Assembly: GCF_009429125.1 (NCBI RefSeq)
Contig: NZ_CP045529.1
Coordinates: 1,240,001 to 1,304,000 of the forward strand
DNA from: Luteimicrobium xylanilyticum
GTDB taxonomy: Bacteria; Actinomycetota; Actinomycetes; Actinomycetales; Cellulomonadaceae
Length of the DNA: 64,000 nucleotides
Reading direction: 5' to 3'
Shown here: in pieces, positions 1 through 10,702 of the stretch
How the letters are laid out: each line of letters begins with the position of its first letter
Numbering within the stretch: position 1 is the first letter of the stretch
The notes under the pieces: generated by a model
Told to the model about the DNA's origin: nothing
The model's database searches: none
The model's input: only the letters and a program-made list of their open reading frames with translations
Program-made: the position numbers and the translations under genes

Positions 1-494
1 GCGGCGAAGACCACGAGCGTGGGGCCGGGCGGGCCGGTGCGGAACCAGGCCGTGCCCGCGCACGCGAGCGCCGCGATCAGTCCCAGGGCGACGGGGACGG
101 TCCACGCCTCGAGGGTCGCCGACCCGGTGCTCGCCACGAGCCAGCCGGTGCCGCTCGCCAGCGCCATGGTCGCGACCTGCAGGACGCCGGCGCCGCCCAC
201 GACCGTCAGGCGCGCGACCGGGTCCGCGAGCCGCCCGTACACGGCGACGATCGCCCCGAGCGCGGCGAACCCGGCGAGCTCGCGGTGCCCGATGGCAGCG
301 AGGAGCGCGAGGGCGGCGAGGACCGTCAGGCCGGCGCGCAGGGCGACGCCGAGGTCGGCGCGCCCGTTCCCGGGGTTGACGGTGAGGGTGGCCTGCCACG
401 TGCGCTGCAGGTGGTGGCGCGCCGTCGCGCGCGCGGTCGGCGGCGAGACGGTGCGGGAGGTGCGGTCGGCGGGTCGGGTCGGGGCAAGAGTCAT
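1..494 (-). CDS. FUSC-family aromatic-acid/multidrug exporter, N-terminal part
   Basis: The start is ATG at 494-492 on the minus strand and the gene runs off the left edge of the window, so about 164 residues are visible. After a basic leader of roughly 45 residues the chain has alternating hydrophobic segments (for example ALRAGLTVLAALALLAAIG and ELAGFAALGAIVAVYGRLAD), the pattern of the N-terminal membrane domain of FUSC/fusaric-acid-resistance permeases. The family exports aromatic acids or drugs at the inner membrane. The gene is divergent from a MarR regulator 71 bp away, and an imperfect palindrome in the gap suggests that MarR controls it. Substrate is unknown. The C-terminal half is not visible, so completeness cannot be judged. 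Confidence 0.7.
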   Translation of the reverse strand, partial: MTLAPTRPADRTSRTVSPPTARATARHHLQRTWQATLTVNPGNGRADLGVALRAGLTVLAALALLAAIGHRELAGFAALGAIVAVYGRLADPVARLTVVGGAGVLQVATMALASGTGWLVASTGSATLEAWTVPVALGLIAALACAGTAWFRTGPPGPTLVVFA

Positions 495-515
495 CGGCAC
501 CAGTCTAGCCGTTCG

Positions 516-538
516 TTCATCGATAATTTACTAGTGAA
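516..538. promoter_or_regulatory. Probable MarR operator between FUSC permease and marR
   Basis: An A+T-rich 23-bp imperfect palindrome with outer arms TTCA/TGAA and inner arms TAA/TTA around one central T (7 of 11 pairs match) lies in the divergent gap. It sits about 15 bp upstream of a -10-like TATCCT (553-558) for the marR gene. Position and shape fit a MarR dimer site. Binding is inferred. Confidence 0.5.
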
Positions 539-565
539 GGAACAAAGAATCGTATCCTTGCTCAC

Positions 566-1078
566 ATGGAGGCTCGAGAGGACGGTCACCACGACTACGT
601 CGACCGGCTGCGCGCCCAGTGGGGCGAGCGGATCCCCGGCCTCGACACCTCGCCCGCCGAGGTCGTGGCGCGCGTCCTGCGGATCGGGGCCCTCGTCGGG
701 CACGCTCACGACCGCGCGCTCGACGAGGAGGGGCTGACGCGCGGGGAGTTCGAGCTGCTTGCGGCCCTCCGGCGCGCCGACCACCCGCTGCGGGCGCGGG
801 AGATCACGACGGTCACCGAGAGCCCGGGCGCCTCGATCACGAAGCGCCTCGACCGGCTCGAGCGCGCGGGCCTCGTCGAGCGGACCGTGCCCGAGCGGGA
901 CCGCCGCGGCGTCCTCGTCGCGCTCACGGCCGCGGGGATCGCGCTCGTCGACCGTCTCTTCCCCGAGCAGGTCGCGCGCGAGGCGGCCGCCGTCTCGGCG
1001 CTCTCCGTGGACGAACGGGATCAGCTCGGCGCGCTGCTCGGGGTGGTGCTGCGCACGCTCGACCCCGTGGCCTACTGA
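566..1078 (+). CDS. MarR-family transcriptional regulator
   Basis: A 170-aa protein with the MarR winged-helix layout: helix-turn-helix around residues 55-95 (REITTVTESPGASITKRLDR) followed by the wing RLERAGLVERTVPERDRRGV and the usual TAAG segment. MarR dimers normally repress a neighbouring exporter until an aromatic or phenolic ligand binds. Here the divergent FUSC gene is the obvious target. The ATG follows TATCCT (553-558) by 7 nt with no Shine-Dalgarno sequence, so translation is probably leaderless. Ligand is unknown. Confidence 0.88.
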   Translation: MEAREDGHHDYVDRLRAQWGERIPGLDTSPAEVVARVLRIGALVGHAHDRALDEEGLTRGEFELLAALRRADHPLRAREITTVTESPGASITKRLDRLERAGLVERTVPERDRRGVLVALTAAGIALVDRLFPEQVAREAAAVSALSVDERDQLGALLGVVLRTLDPVAY

Positions 1079-1120
1079 CCTCGACCGCGCCGCCTCGACA
1101 CCGCGCCGTCGGGGGGCTTG

Positions 1121-1138
1121 AGTTAGTAGTCACTAACT
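1121..1138. promoter_or_regulatory. TetR-type operator upstream of tetR-MFS
   Basis: A perfect inverted repeat AGTTAGT-agtc-ACTAACT (7-bp arms, 4-nt centre) ends 16 bp before the tetR start. TTAGTNNNNACTAA-type sites are typical TetR operators in actinobacterial drug-exporter operons. It overlaps the expected core promoter, consistent with autorepression. Confidence 0.7.
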
Positions 1139-1154
1139 AGTAACTTCACCTCCT

Positions 1155-1736
1155 GTGACAGAGCGGATGACGAGGGAGGCGCGCCGCGCGCAGCTGCTTG
1201 CGATCGCTGCGAGAGAGTTCGCGGCGCACGGGCTGCACGGCGCCTCGGTCGAGGCGGTCGCGCGCGAGGCAGGGATCACCCAGGCGTACGTGTTCCGCAT
1301 GTTCGGCACCAAGAAGGCGCTGTTCCTCGAGCTCGTCGGAGCCGCGTTCGACCGGTTCAGCGACGGCATGCGCGACGCCGCAGCCGCGCTGCCGGACGGG
1401 TCGGACGGCCTCGACGCGCTGAGCCGGATGGGCGCGCGCTACGACGAGCTGCTCGCCGACCGGACCACCCTGCTCCTCCAGCTCCAGGGCTTCGCGGCCT
1501 GCGGCGACGACGAGGTCCGCGACGTCGTGCGGTCCCGGTTCGCGCGCCTGTGGGACGCGGTCGCGACGACCGGGCTCGACGACGTGACCCTCAAGTCGTT
1601 CCTCGCCTTCGGGATGCTGCTCAACAGCGGCGCGGCGCTCGCTGCGGCGGACGTCGACGAGCCGTGGGCCCGTGGGATCCGGACCCGCATCCGGCCCGGG
1701 CTGTTCGAGCACGTCACGACGGCGACCAACCGGTGA
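1155..1736 (+). CDS. TetR/AcrR-family regulator of the adjacent MFS exporter
   Basis: A 193-aa TetR protein. The N-terminal DNA-binding domain (about residues 6-60) contains LLAIAAREFAAHGLHGASVE, then the recognition helix VAREAGITQAYVFRMFGTKK, which is a very canonical match. The variable C-terminal ligand domain follows. The GTG start at 1155 precedes an alternative ATG four codons later. The stop overlaps the start of the MFS gene (GTGA), so the two are translationally coupled, and a clear operator lies just upstream. It probably represses its own operon until an inducer drug binds. Confidence 0.9.
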   Translation: MTERMTREARRAQLLAIAAREFAAHGLHGASVEAVAREAGITQAYVFRMFGTKKALFLELVGAAFDRFSDGMRDAAAALPDGSDGLDALSRMGARYDELLADRTTLLLQLQGFAACGDDEVRDVVRSRFARLWDAVATTGLDDVTLKSFLAFGMLLNSGAALAAADVDEPWARGIRTRIRPGLFEHVTTATNR

Positions 1737-3121
1737 GCGACCCGGCGCCCGGACGTCGGCTCGAGCGCTCCCTCGTGGCGGTCGCCCTCGGTATGGCCGT
1801 CGTCGGGAGCGTCGGGGCTCCGCTGATCACGTCGGTCGCGACGTCGACAGGGGTGTCACTGGCCGCCGCGCAGTGGACCCTGACCGTCACGCTCTTCACC
1901 GGTGCGATCGCGAGCCCGGTGCTCGGGAGGCTCGGTGCCGGGTCCCGGCGCCGGGCGACGGTCCTGCTCGGGATCTCGGCCGTCGTCGTGGGCGGCGTCC
2001 TCACGGCCCTGCCGTGGGGTTTCGCCCTGCTCCTCGTCGGCCGAGGGCTCCAGGGCCTCGGGCTCGGGGTCGGGGCGCTGCTCATGGGGATCGCCCGGGA
2101 CCGGCTGCCCGCCGACCGGGCGGCGTCGACGATCGGCACCCTCGCGGTCGCGTCGACCGTGGGCATCGGGGTCGGGTACCCGTTCGTCGGGCTCGTCGAC
2201 CAGCTCGCGGGGCTGCGGGCGGCGTACGGGGTCGGGCTGTTCCTCGCTCTCGCTGCCCTGCTCGTGGCCTGGCGCACGCTCCCGCCCGACACGCCGGGTC
2301 CGTCGGCCCGGGTGGACGTCGCCGGTGCCGCGTTGCTCGGGACCGGCACGGCCGGGGTGCTCCTGCTCGTCGCGGCCCCGGGCGTCTGGAGCGCGCCGCG
2401 GCGAGGGCTCGCCCTGCTCGTGGGCGCCGTCGTCGCGCTGGGGGCGTGGGTCGCCGTCGAGCTGCGGGCCGAGGCCCCGCTCGTCGATCTGCGGGTCGTC
2501 GGGCGCGGACCGGTCGTCCGCGCGAACGCGGCCACCCTCGTCTTGGGCGTCGCCATGTACCTGCTGTTCAGCCTCCTGACCCGCTACGCGCAGACGCCGG
2601 CCTCGGCGGGCTACGGGTTCGGCCTGTCCGGCGTCGCGGCCGGGGCCGCCCTCATCCCGTTCTCGGTGCTCGGCTTCGCAGCCGGGCGCCTGGTGCCCTG
2701 CTCCGTGCGGCGGGCCGGGGCGCGCGGCACCTTCGCGGTCGGGCTGCTCGCGGTCGCGGCGGCCGCGGCGCTGCTCGCGGTCGCGCCGGGCACGCCGGCC
2801 GTGCTGCTGGCCGCGATGGCTGTCCTCGGACTGGGCGTCGGCGGCGTGTCCGCCGTCATGCCGCAGCTCTCGCTCGTCGGGGTCCCGGTATCGGAGACGG
2901 CGAGCGTGCTCTCGGTCAGCCAGGTCGTGCGGGCCGTCGGCTTCAGCATGGGCAGCGCGCTCGCGGGCGCCCTCCTCGCGGCCGCGACGCCGACGGGTGC
3001 CCTGGTGCCGCCCGAGCACGGCTACGTGACCGCGGCCCTGTGGGGGCTGCCGCTCGTCGCGCTGAGCGCGTTGCCGCTCCTCGCCCGGCGGCGTCGCCCC
3101 CGTTCCGTCCGTGCCGGGTGA
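1733..3121 (+). CDS. MFS drug exporter
   Basis: A 462-aa integral membrane protein that starts with GTG overlapping the tetR stop. It has about 14 hydrophobic segments. The motif-A-like loop LGAGSRRRATVL follows TM2, and TM4-5 are rich in glycine (GRGLQGLGLGVGALLMGIAR), as in the DHA2/EmrB-QacA proton antiporters. A proton-driven drug or metabolite efflux role is inferred from the family and from its TetR partner. The substrate cannot be read from sequence. A strong hairpin follows the stop. Confidence 0.85.
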   Translation: MSDPAPGRRLERSLVAVALGMAVVGSVGAPLITSVATSTGVSLAAAQWTLTVTLFTGAIASPVLGRLGAGSRRRATVLLGISAVVVGGVLTALPWGFALLLVGRGLQGLGLGVGALLMGIARDRLPADRAASTIGTLAVASTVGIGVGYPFVGLVDQLAGLRAAYGVGLFLALAALLVAWRTLPPDTPGPSARVDVAGAALLGTGTAGVLLLVAAPGVWSAPRRGLALLVGAVVALGAWVAVELRAEAPLVDLRVVGRGPVVRANAATLVLGVAMYLLFSLLTRYAQTPASAGYGFGLSGVAAGAALIPFSVLGFAAGRLVPCSVRRAGARGTFAVGLLAVAAAAALLAVAPGTPAVLLAAMAVLGLGVGGVSAVMPQLSLVGVPVSETASVLSVSQVVRAVGFSMGSALAGALLAAATPTGALVPPEHGYVTAALWGLPLVALSALPLLARRRRPRSVRAG

Positions 3122-3141
3122 CCGCACGGCGGCCGGAGGGA

Positions 3142-3191
3142 CGACGAGAGCGGAGTCCGGTGGAAGGTCAACCCTGGCCCCGCTCTCGTCG
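3142..3191. terminator. Bidirectional terminator between MFS gene and fumC
   Basis: A perfect 12-bp inverted repeat, CGACGAGAGCGG and CCGCTCTCGTCG, encloses a 26-nt loop between two convergent genes. It is suited to ending transcription from both sides. There is no strong U-tract. Confidence 0.6.
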
Positions 3192-3199
3192 GACCGCGC

Positions 3200-4636
3200 T
3201 CAGCCCTGCGGCGGCCTCGTCATGGAGAGCACGTCCAGCGCCGTGTCGAGCTGCTCGAGGGTGACCTCGCCCCGCTCCACGAACCCGAGGTCGACCACGG
3301 CCTGGCGGACGGTGACCCCGGACGCGACGGCGTGCTTGGCGACCTTGGCGGCGGCCTCGTACCCGATGACGCGGTTGAGGGGAGTGACGATGGACGGCGA
3401 CGACTCGGCGTACGCGCGGGCCTTGTCGACGTTGGCCTCGAGCCCGGCGACCGTCTTGTCGGCCAGGACGCGGGACGCGTTGGTGAGGAGACGCAGCGAC
3501 TCGAGGACGCCCTGGGCGATCACGGGGATCTGGACGTTGAGCTCGAACGAGCCGCTGGCCCCGGCCCAGGCGACCGTCGCGTCGTTCCCGACGACGCGAG
3601 CGGCGACCATCAGGACGGCCTCGGGGATGACGGGGTTGACCTTGCCCGGCATGATCGACGATCCCGGCTGCAGGTCGGGGATGGCGAGCTCGCCGAGCCC
3701 GGTGTTGGGGCCGGAGCCCATCCAGCGCAGGTCGTTGCAGATCTTGGTCAGGCTCACGGCGACGGTGCGCAGCGCGCCGGAGAGCTCGACGAGCCCGTCG
3801 CGGGCGCCCTGGGCCTCGAAGTGGTCGCGGGCCTCGGTGAGCGGCAGGTCGGTGTCCTCGCGCAGGAGCGCGATGACACGCTGCGGGAACCCGGCGGGCG
3901 TGTTGATGCCGGTGCCGACGGCGGTGCCGCCGAGCGGGACTTCGGCGACGCGGGGGAGCGCGGACTCGAGGCGCTCGATCCCGTACCGGATCGCGGCGGC
4001 GTAGCCGCCGAACTCCTGGCCGAGGGTGACGGGGGTGGCGTCCATGAGGTGGGTGCGGCCCGACTTCACGACGCCGGCCCACGCGTCGCGCTTGGCCTCG
4101 AGGGCCTCGGCGAGGTGGCCGAGCGCGGGCACGAGGTCGCGGACGACGCCCGCCGTCGCGGCGACGTGCACGGACGTCGGGAAGACGTCGTTGGAGGACT
4201 GCGACGCGTTGACGTGGTCGTTCGGGTGGACGTCGCGGCCGAGGCTGCGGGTGGCGAGCGTCGCGAGGACCTCGTTGGTGTTCATGTTCGACGACGTGCC
4301 GGAGCCCGTCTGGTAGACGTCGACGGGGAAGTCGCCGTCGTGCGCGCCGGACGCGACGGCGTCGGCGGCGGCGACGATCGCGTCGGCGACGTCCTGGTCG
4401 AGCACGCCGAGCTCGGCGTTGGCGCGGGCCGCGGCCTTCTTGATGCGTGCGAGCGCCTCGATGTGCGAGCGCTCGAGGGGCGTGCCGGAGATGGGGAAGT
4501 TCTCGACGGCGCGCTGCGTCTGGGCCCGGTACAGGGCGGCCGCGGGGACGCGGACCTCGCCCATCGTGTCGTGCTCGATGCGGTACTCGGGGGTACCCGT
4601 GCTGTCGCCCTCGACTGCGGTCGGTGAAGAAGTCAT
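3200..4636 (-). CDS. fumC: Fumarate hydratase, class II
   Basis: A 478-aa protein with the full fumarase/aspartase superfamily signature [11 protein letters not shown] near residue 330 and the catalytic-region sequences [13 protein letters not shown] and [17 protein letters not shown]. It converts fumarate to L-malate in the TCA cycle as a cytosolic tetramer that needs no iron-sulfur cluster. Length fits the family (about 465 aa) apart from a slightly extended N-terminus. It is convergent with the MFS gene and transcribed alone. The related enzymes aspartase and argininosuccinate lyase are excluded by the overall FumC-like sequence. Confidence 0.96.
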   Translation of the reverse strand: MTSSPTAVEGDSTGTPEYRIEHDTMGEVRVPAAALYRAQTQRAVENFPISGTPLERSHIEALARIKKAAARANAELGVLDQDVADAIVAAADAVASGAHDGDFPVDVYQTGSGTSSNMNTNEVLATLATRSLGRDVHPNDHVNASQSSNDVFPTSVHVAATAGVVRDLVPALGHLAEALEAKRDAWAGVVKSGRTHLMDATPVTLGQEFGGYAAAIRYGIERLESALPRVAEVPLGGTAVGTGINTPAGFPQRVIALLREDTDLPLTEARDHFEAQGARDGLVELSGALRTVAVSLTKICNDLRWMGSGPNTGLGELAIPDLQPGSSIMPGKVNPVIPEAVLMVAARVVGNDATVAWAGASGSFELNVQIPVIAQGVLESLRLLTNASRVLADKTVAGLEANVDKARAYAESSPSIVTPLNRVIGYEAAAKVAKHAVASGVTVRQAVVDLGFVERGEVTLEQLDTALDVLSMTRPPQG

Positions 4637-4700
4637 GCTCCCTATCGTGCCGCAGGCGACGGGGTGCCCCCGCGCGTGCGTCGGGTCGGTGTGAGCGGTG

Positions 4701-5534
4701 TCACACGGGCGGGCGCTGGGTCGTCCCCCGCTGCCGCAGCGACTCGTACAGCACGACGGCGGTCGCGCTCGCCATGTTGAGCGAGCTCGCCGCGCTCGCC
4801 CGCATGGGGATCCGGGCGACGACGTCGCACGCGTCGCGCCACTGCGCGCTGAGCCCGCGCGTCTCGTTGCCAGTCACGACGAGCGTCGGGAGCGTGAGGT
4901 CGACGTCGGCGAGCTCGACGTCGCCCGCCTCGTCGGTGCCGACGACCTGGAGCGGGGTCCCGGTGTCGAGCGCGTCGACGACGACGCCCGCGGACGCCGC
5001 GGTCACGACCGGCACCGCGAACACCGACCCGGTGCTCGCGCGGACGGCCTTCGGGTCGTACGGGTCGGCCGCGTGCCCGGTCACGACGACGCCGTGCCCA
5101 CCGAACGCGTCGACGGACCGTGCGACCGTGCCCACGTTGCCGGGGCTCGTGGGCCGGTCGAGCGCCACCGCGAGGAGGGGCGCGCCGTCGTCGGCCGCGC
5201 GGGCGGGGAGGCGCGCGAGGTCGTCACCCGGCAGGGCGACGACGGCCAGCACCTCGGGGGCGGAGTCCTCCTTGCCGCCGAGCTCGCGCAGGAGCTCGGG
5301 TGCGACCGCGTACCGCGGGGCGCGCACGCGGGCCGTGAGCTCGCTGGCCCACGACGACAACGCGCGGTCGCCGTCGACGAGCCACTCGCGCACCGCGAGC
5401 CCCGACTCGACCGCGACCGTGAGGGGCCGCACGCCCTGGACCAGGACGTGCCCGGCGCGGTGCCGCTTGGTGCGGTTGGTCAGCAGCGTCTCCCACTGCT
5501 GGAAGGTCGCGTTGCGGACGGTGACGCGGCGCAT
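4701..5534 (-). CDS. SPOUT (TrmH/SpoU-type) RNA 2'-O-methyltransferase
   Basis: A 277-aa protein with an N-terminal substrate-binding domain ([20 protein letters not shown]) and a C-terminal knotted SPOUT domain carrying motif 1 ([16 protein letters not shown]), motif 2 ([12 protein letters not shown]) and motif 3 ([20 protein letters not shown]). It should methylate a ribose 2'-OH in rRNA or tRNA with SAM. The ATG overlaps the carbonic anhydrase stop by one base (TGATG), so the two are coupled. Exact RNA target is not determined. Confidence 0.88.
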   Translation of the reverse strand: MRRVTVRNATFQQWETLLTNRTKRHRAGHVLVQGVRPLTVAVESGLAVREWLVDGDRALSSWASELTARVRAPRYAVAPELLRELGGKEDSAPEVLAVVALPGDDLARLPARAADDGAPLLAVALDRPTSPGNVGTVARSVDAFGGHGVVVTGHAADPYDPKAVRASTGSVFAVPVVTAASAGVVVDALDTGTPLQVVGTDEAGDVELADVDLTLPTLVVTGNETRGLSAQWRDACDVVARIPMRASAASSLNMASATAVVLYESLRQRGTTQRPPV

Positions 5535-6172
5535 CAGGCGACCGGGGTCTCGCCCACGTCGCCCGCGACCGCGACGAGCCGGGCCTCGCCCTCCCGCAGG
5601 TCGTACTCGACCCCGACGATCGCGCAGCGACCCTCGTCGACCGCGGTGCGCAGGGCCGCCGAGTAGGCCGGCAGCGCGGCGACCGTGTGGCGCACGTGCG
5701 CGCTCAGGAGCAGTGCCTCGTCCATCGCGGCGAACGCCTCGGGGCCCTGGGCGGTGAGGCCGACGATCGACGGGATCACGCCGTCCGTCACGGCGCGGAC
5801 GAACCCGGGCGGTTCCTCGCCCGTCCGGAGCGTGCTGGCGGCGGCGGCGACCGCGCCGCACGAGCTGTGGCCCAGCACGACGACGAGGTTCGCGCCGAGG
5901 ATCTCCACGCCGAACTCGATCGAGCCGAGCACAGCCGGGTCGACCACGTGGCCGGCGTTCCGGACGACGAACAGGTCGCCGAGGCCCTGGTCGAAGATGA
6001 GCTCCGACGCGACGCGCGAGTCCGAGCAGCCGAACACGACGCCGAAGGGGTGCTGAGCGAGCGCGGTCTCCTGTCGGCGCGTCGTGTCCTGGGACGGGTG
6101 CGCCATCTCGTCGCGGACGAACCGGGCGTTGCCTTCGCGCAGCGCGGACCAGGACTCGGCAGGTGTGGGCAT
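5534..6172 (-). CDS. Beta-class carbonic anhydrase
   Basis: A 212-aa protein from the ATG at 6172 (an in-frame ATG three codons upstream at 6181 is an alternative). It shows the beta-CA zinc site: Cys and Asp-Arg in VFGCSDSRV and His/Cys in LGHSSCGAV. It interconverts CO2 and bicarbonate in the cytosol, supplying carboxylases and pH control. It is the first gene of a two-gene unit with the RNA methyltransferase and is divergent from the sugar ABC operon. The functional link to the methyltransferase is unclear. Confidence 0.92.
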   Translation of the reverse strand: MPTPAESWSALREGNARFVRDEMAHPSQDTTRRQETALAQHPFGVVFGCSDSRVASELIFDQGLGDLFVVRNAGHVVDPAVLGSIEFGVEILGANLVVVLGHSSCGAVAAAASTLRTGEEPPGFVRAVTDGVIPSIVGLTAQGPEAFAAMDEALLLSAHVRHTVAALPAYSAALRTAVDEGRCAIVGVEYDLREGEARLVAVAGDVGETPVA

Positions 6173-6300
6173 GGGGCCCATCCTCGCGCACGAGCGCCGC
6201 AGGTGCGGCGTCGTCTCACGGGTGCCACCCTGGAGAAGGACCGGACCGGTGCCGGACGAAGGGGACGACACCGCCGTCGCCTCCGGGGGGAGTGGTGAGG

Positions 6301-7611
6301 GTGCACAGCTGGCAAGGCCGCACGCGGCGTCGTCGGTGGCTCGCCGTGGGGCTCACGATGGGGCTCGTCGCGCCGCTCGCTGCGTGCGCGTCGACGGGCT
6401 CGGGTGTGCCGACGCTCGACTGGTACATCAACCCCGACAACGGCGGGCAGGCGAAGATCGCCCAGCAGTGCTCCGACGCCTCGGACGGCAAGTACCGGAT
6501 CGTGACCCAGCTCCTCCCGCGCGACGCGGCGTCGCAGCGCGAACAGCTCGCCAGGCGCCTCGCGGCGCACGACTCGTCGATCGCGCTCATGAGTCTCGAC
6601 CCCGTCGTCGTGCCGGAGTTCGCCGAGGCGGGGTTCCTCGCCCCCGTGCCCGACGACGTCGCGTCCGCCTCGACCGACGGCGTCGCCAAGGGCGCGGTGG
6701 CCGCGTCCACGTGGCGCGACAAGATCGTCGCGCTCCCGTTCTGGGCCAACACGCAGCTCCTCTGGTACCGCAAGTCGGTCGCGAAGGCGGCCGGCCTGGA
6801 CATGTCGAAGCCCGTCACGTGGGACCAGCTCATCGACGCGGCGAAGAAGACGGACAAGCTGCTCGCCGTCCAGGGCGCCAAGGCGGAGTCGCTCACGGTC
6901 TGGATCAACGCGCTCATCGCCTCCGCGGGCGGGGAGATCCTCACGAACCCGGAGGCGTCCGCCGACGACGCCAAGCTCGGGCTCGACACCCCGGAGGGCA
7001 AGGCCGCGGCGACGATCATGCAGAAGATCGGGACGTCCGGCGTCGGGGGGCCGGGCCTCCCGAGCGAGGACGAGCCCGCGTCGCTCACGCTCTTCCAGGG
7101 GACCAACGGCTCGTTCATGGTGAACTGGCCGTTCGTCTGGACCTCGACGCAGACCGCGGTCCAGAGCGGGTCGCTCGACCAGTCGGTGCTCGACGACATC
7201 GGGTGGGCCGAGTACCCGCAGACCACCGAGGGAAAGCAGGCGCGGCCGCCGTTCGGCGGGATCAGCCTCGGCGTCGGCGCCTTCACGTCGCACACCGACC
7301 TCGCGTTCGACGCCGCGCAGTGCATCGTCAGCCCCGAGCACCAGGCGCAGTACTTCATCTCGGACGGGAACCCGGCCGCGAGCCTCAAGGCCTATGACGA
7401 CCCCAAGGTCCAGAAGGCGTACCCGATGTACGCGCTGATCCGGAAGTCGCTCGAGGACGCGGCCCCGCGGCCGCAGACCCCGTTCTACAACCAGATCTCC
7501 ACCGGGCTGCAGCGCACCTGGTACCCGGTGAACCGGATCGACCCGGACACGACGCCACGCACGTCCTCCGACTTCATCACCGCCGTGCTGCGAGGGGACC
7601 GACTGCTATGA
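6301..7611 (+). CDS. Sugar ABC transporter substrate-binding lipoprotein (LpqY-like)
   Basis: About 436 aa. The leader GRTRRRRW, a hydrophobic stretch and the lipobox PLAAC (Cys 29 from GTG 6301) mark a lipoprotein. The mature part is an extracellular family-1 binding protein (sections such as FWANTQLLWYRKSVAKAAG and VTWDQLIDAAKKTDK). The order binding protein, two permeases, MalK-type ATPase and the general sequence style match LpqY-SugABC, the actinobacterial trehalose importer, but the sugar is not proven. GTG codons at 6292 and 6295 are alternative starts. GTG 6301 has GGGGAG about 8 nt upstream. The stop overlaps the next start (ATGA). Confidence 0.85.
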   Translation: MHSWQGRTRRRRWLAVGLTMGLVAPLAACASTGSGVPTLDWYINPDNGGQAKIAQQCSDASDGKYRIVTQLLPRDAASQREQLARRLAAHDSSIALMSLDPVVVPEFAEAGFLAPVPDDVASASTDGVAKGAVAASTWRDKIVALPFWANTQLLWYRKSVAKAAGLDMSKPVTWDQLIDAAKKTDKLLAVQGAKAESLTVWINALIASAGGEILTNPEASADDAKLGLDTPEGKAAATIMQKIGTSGVGGPGLPSEDEPASLTLFQGTNGSFMVNWPFVWTSTQTAVQSGSLDQSVLDDIGWAEYPQTTEGKQARPPFGGISLGVGAFTSHTDLAFDAAQCIVSPEHQAQYFISDGNPAASLKAYDDPKVQKAYPMYALIRKSLEDAAPRPQTPFYNQISTGLQRTWYPVNRIDPDTTPRTSSDFITAVLRGDRLL

Positions 7612-8546
7612 CCGCGACCACCGCGCAGGCCCACCACAAGGCGAAGGCCAGCGACCGCGCGAAGGCCGAGGCGCGGCTCGGCTGGTACCTCGCCGGTCCG
7701 GCGTTCGTGGTGATGCTTGCCGTCACCGCGTACCCGATCGTGCAGGCCGTCTACGACTCGCTGTTCCGCGACCAGCTCACCGACCCGAGCGGCCGCAAGT
7801 TCATCGGCCTGCGCAACTACTGGGTGATCCTCACCGACCCCGTGTGGTGGCAGGCGTTCTGGACGACGATCCTCATCACCGTCATCACGGTGATCGCCGA
7901 GCTGATCCTCGGGTTCGCGCTCGCGTTCGTCATGCACCGCGCGGTCCGCGGCCTGCGGGGTCTGCTCCGCACGGCGATCCTCGTGCCCTACGGGATCATC
8001 ACGGTCGTCTCGGCGTTCGCGTGGTTCTACGCGTTCGACATCACCTCGGGCTACGTCAACCACTGGTTCGACTGGGTGCCCGGCATCAGCCCGGACCTCA
8101 ACTGGTTCGCGAGCCGCGGCACGTCGCTGTTCGTCATCATGGCGTCCGAGGTGTGGAAGACGACGCCGTTCATCTCGCTCCTCCTGCTCGCCGGCCTCGC
8201 GCAGGTGCCGGGCGACCTCGAGGAGGCCGCGGAGGTCGACGGCGCGACCGCGTGGCAGCGGCTCATGCGCGTGATCATCCCCAACATGAAGGCCGCGATC
8301 ATGGTCGCGGTCCTGTTCCGCGCGCTCGACGCGTTCCGCATCTTCGACAACGTCTTCATCATGACGAAGGGCGCCAACGGCACCGAGGTGCTGTCGCTGC
8401 TCGCCTACCGACAATCGATCAGCCAGCTCCAGATCGGGCTCGGCGCCGCGGTCTCGGTGCTGCTGTTCCTGTGCGTCGTCGGCATCTGCTTCATCGCGAT
8501 CAAGCTCTTCAAGGTCGATCTGGCCGGAGCGAGGGGGGAGTCCTGA
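7608..8546 (+). CDS. Sugar ABC permease (SugA/MalF-like)
   Basis: A 312-aa inner-membrane protein with about six TM helices. The EAA-loop signature EEAAEVDGATAWQRLMRVIIP near residue 205 contacts the ATPase. The cytosolic N-terminus is rich in Lys/Ala. Overlapping ATGA with the binding protein and TGATG with the second permease puts it firmly in the operon. It forms half of the transmembrane channel for a di- or trisaccharide. Confidence 0.92.
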   Translation: MTATTAQAHHKAKASDRAKAEARLGWYLAGPAFVVMLAVTAYPIVQAVYDSLFRDQLTDPSGRKFIGLRNYWVILTDPVWWQAFWTTILITVITVIAELILGFALAFVMHRAVRGLRGLLRTAILVPYGIITVVSAFAWFYAFDITSGYVNHWFDWVPGISPDLNWFASRGTSLFVIMASEVWKTTPFISLLLLAGLAQVPGDLEEAAEVDGATAWQRLMRVIIPNMKAAIMVAVLFRALDAFRIFDNVFIMTKGANGTEVLSLLAYRQSISQLQIGLGAAVSVLLFLCVVGICFIAIKLFKVDLAGARGES

Positions 8547-9397
8547 TGCGCACCGCGCTCACCGCCCGGCAGCGGTTCTGGTGGACGGTCATCGCCGTCG
8601 TCGTCATCGTGTTCGCGCTGTTCCCCGTGGCGTCGATCGTCGCGACGAGCTTCAAGTCGTCCTCCGAGATCAACTCCGGGACGTTCCTCCCGCCGCACTG
8701 GAGCACCGAGAACTACCAGCAGATCCTCTCGTCGGGAGGCAGCGCCCAGACGCTGTTCCTGTCGGCGCTGCGGAACTCGATCGGCATCTCGCTGATCTCG
8801 ACGTTCGTGGCCGTCGTGCTCGCGACCGTCGCCGCGTACGCCATCGCGCGCCTCGACTTCCCGGGCAAGCGGATCATCCTCACCACTGCGCTCGGCGTGT
8901 CGATCTTCCCCGTGGTGTCGCTGGTCACGCCGCTGTTCAACCTCTGGCGCGAGATCGGCCTCTACGACACGTGGCTCGGCCTGATCATCCCGTACCTGTC
9001 CCTGACGCTCCCGATCTCCATCTGGACGCTCGCCGCGTTCTTCCGGCAGATCCCGTGGGAGCTCGAGCAGGCCGCCGAGGTCGACGGGGCCACGCCCTGG
9101 CAGGCGTTCCGCAAGGCCATCGTCCCGCTCGCCGCGCCCGGCGTGTTCACGACCGCGCTCATCGCGTTCTTCATCGCCTGGAACGACTTCGTCTACGGGA
9201 TCTCGCTGACGTCGTCCGACCGCGCACGGCCCGTCCCGGCGGCGCTCGCGTTCTTCACCGGCGCCTCCTACTTCGAACAGCCCACCGGGGCGATCTCGGC
9301 GGCCGCCGTGGTCGTCACGATCCCCGTGGTGATCCTCGTCATCCTCTTCCAGCGCCAGATCGTGTCCGGCCTGACCCAGGGAGCGGTGAAGGGATGA
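8546..9397 (+). CDS. Sugar ABC permease (SugB/MalG-like)
   Basis: A 283-aa partner permease. The ATG at 8546 overlaps the preceding stop (TGATG) and has GGGGGGAG upstream. It has six predicted TM helices and the MalG-type EAA loop EQAAEVDGATPWQAFRKAIV followed by PLAAPG. It pairs with the upstream permease to form the channel. The conserved IAWNDFVYGISL segment near the C-terminus is typical of the family. Confidence 0.92.
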   Translation: MRTALTARQRFWWTVIAVVVIVFALFPVASIVATSFKSSSEINSGTFLPPHWSTENYQQILSSGGSAQTLFLSALRNSIGISLISTFVAVVLATVAAYAIARLDFPGKRIILTTALGVSIFPVVSLVTPLFNLWREIGLYDTWLGLIIPYLSLTLPISIWTLAAFFRQIPWELEQAAEVDGATPWQAFRKAIVPLAAPGVFTTALIAFFIAWNDFVYGISLTSSDRARPVPAALAFFTGASYFEQPTGAISAAAVVVTIPVVILVILFQRQIVSGLTQGAVKG

Positions 9398-9425
9398 CCC
9401 ACCCACGCGACCGAGGAGCTCAGTG

Positions 9426-10685
<1,260 letters not shown>

Positions 10686-10702
10686 GCCGCGGCCGGCGGT
10701 CG

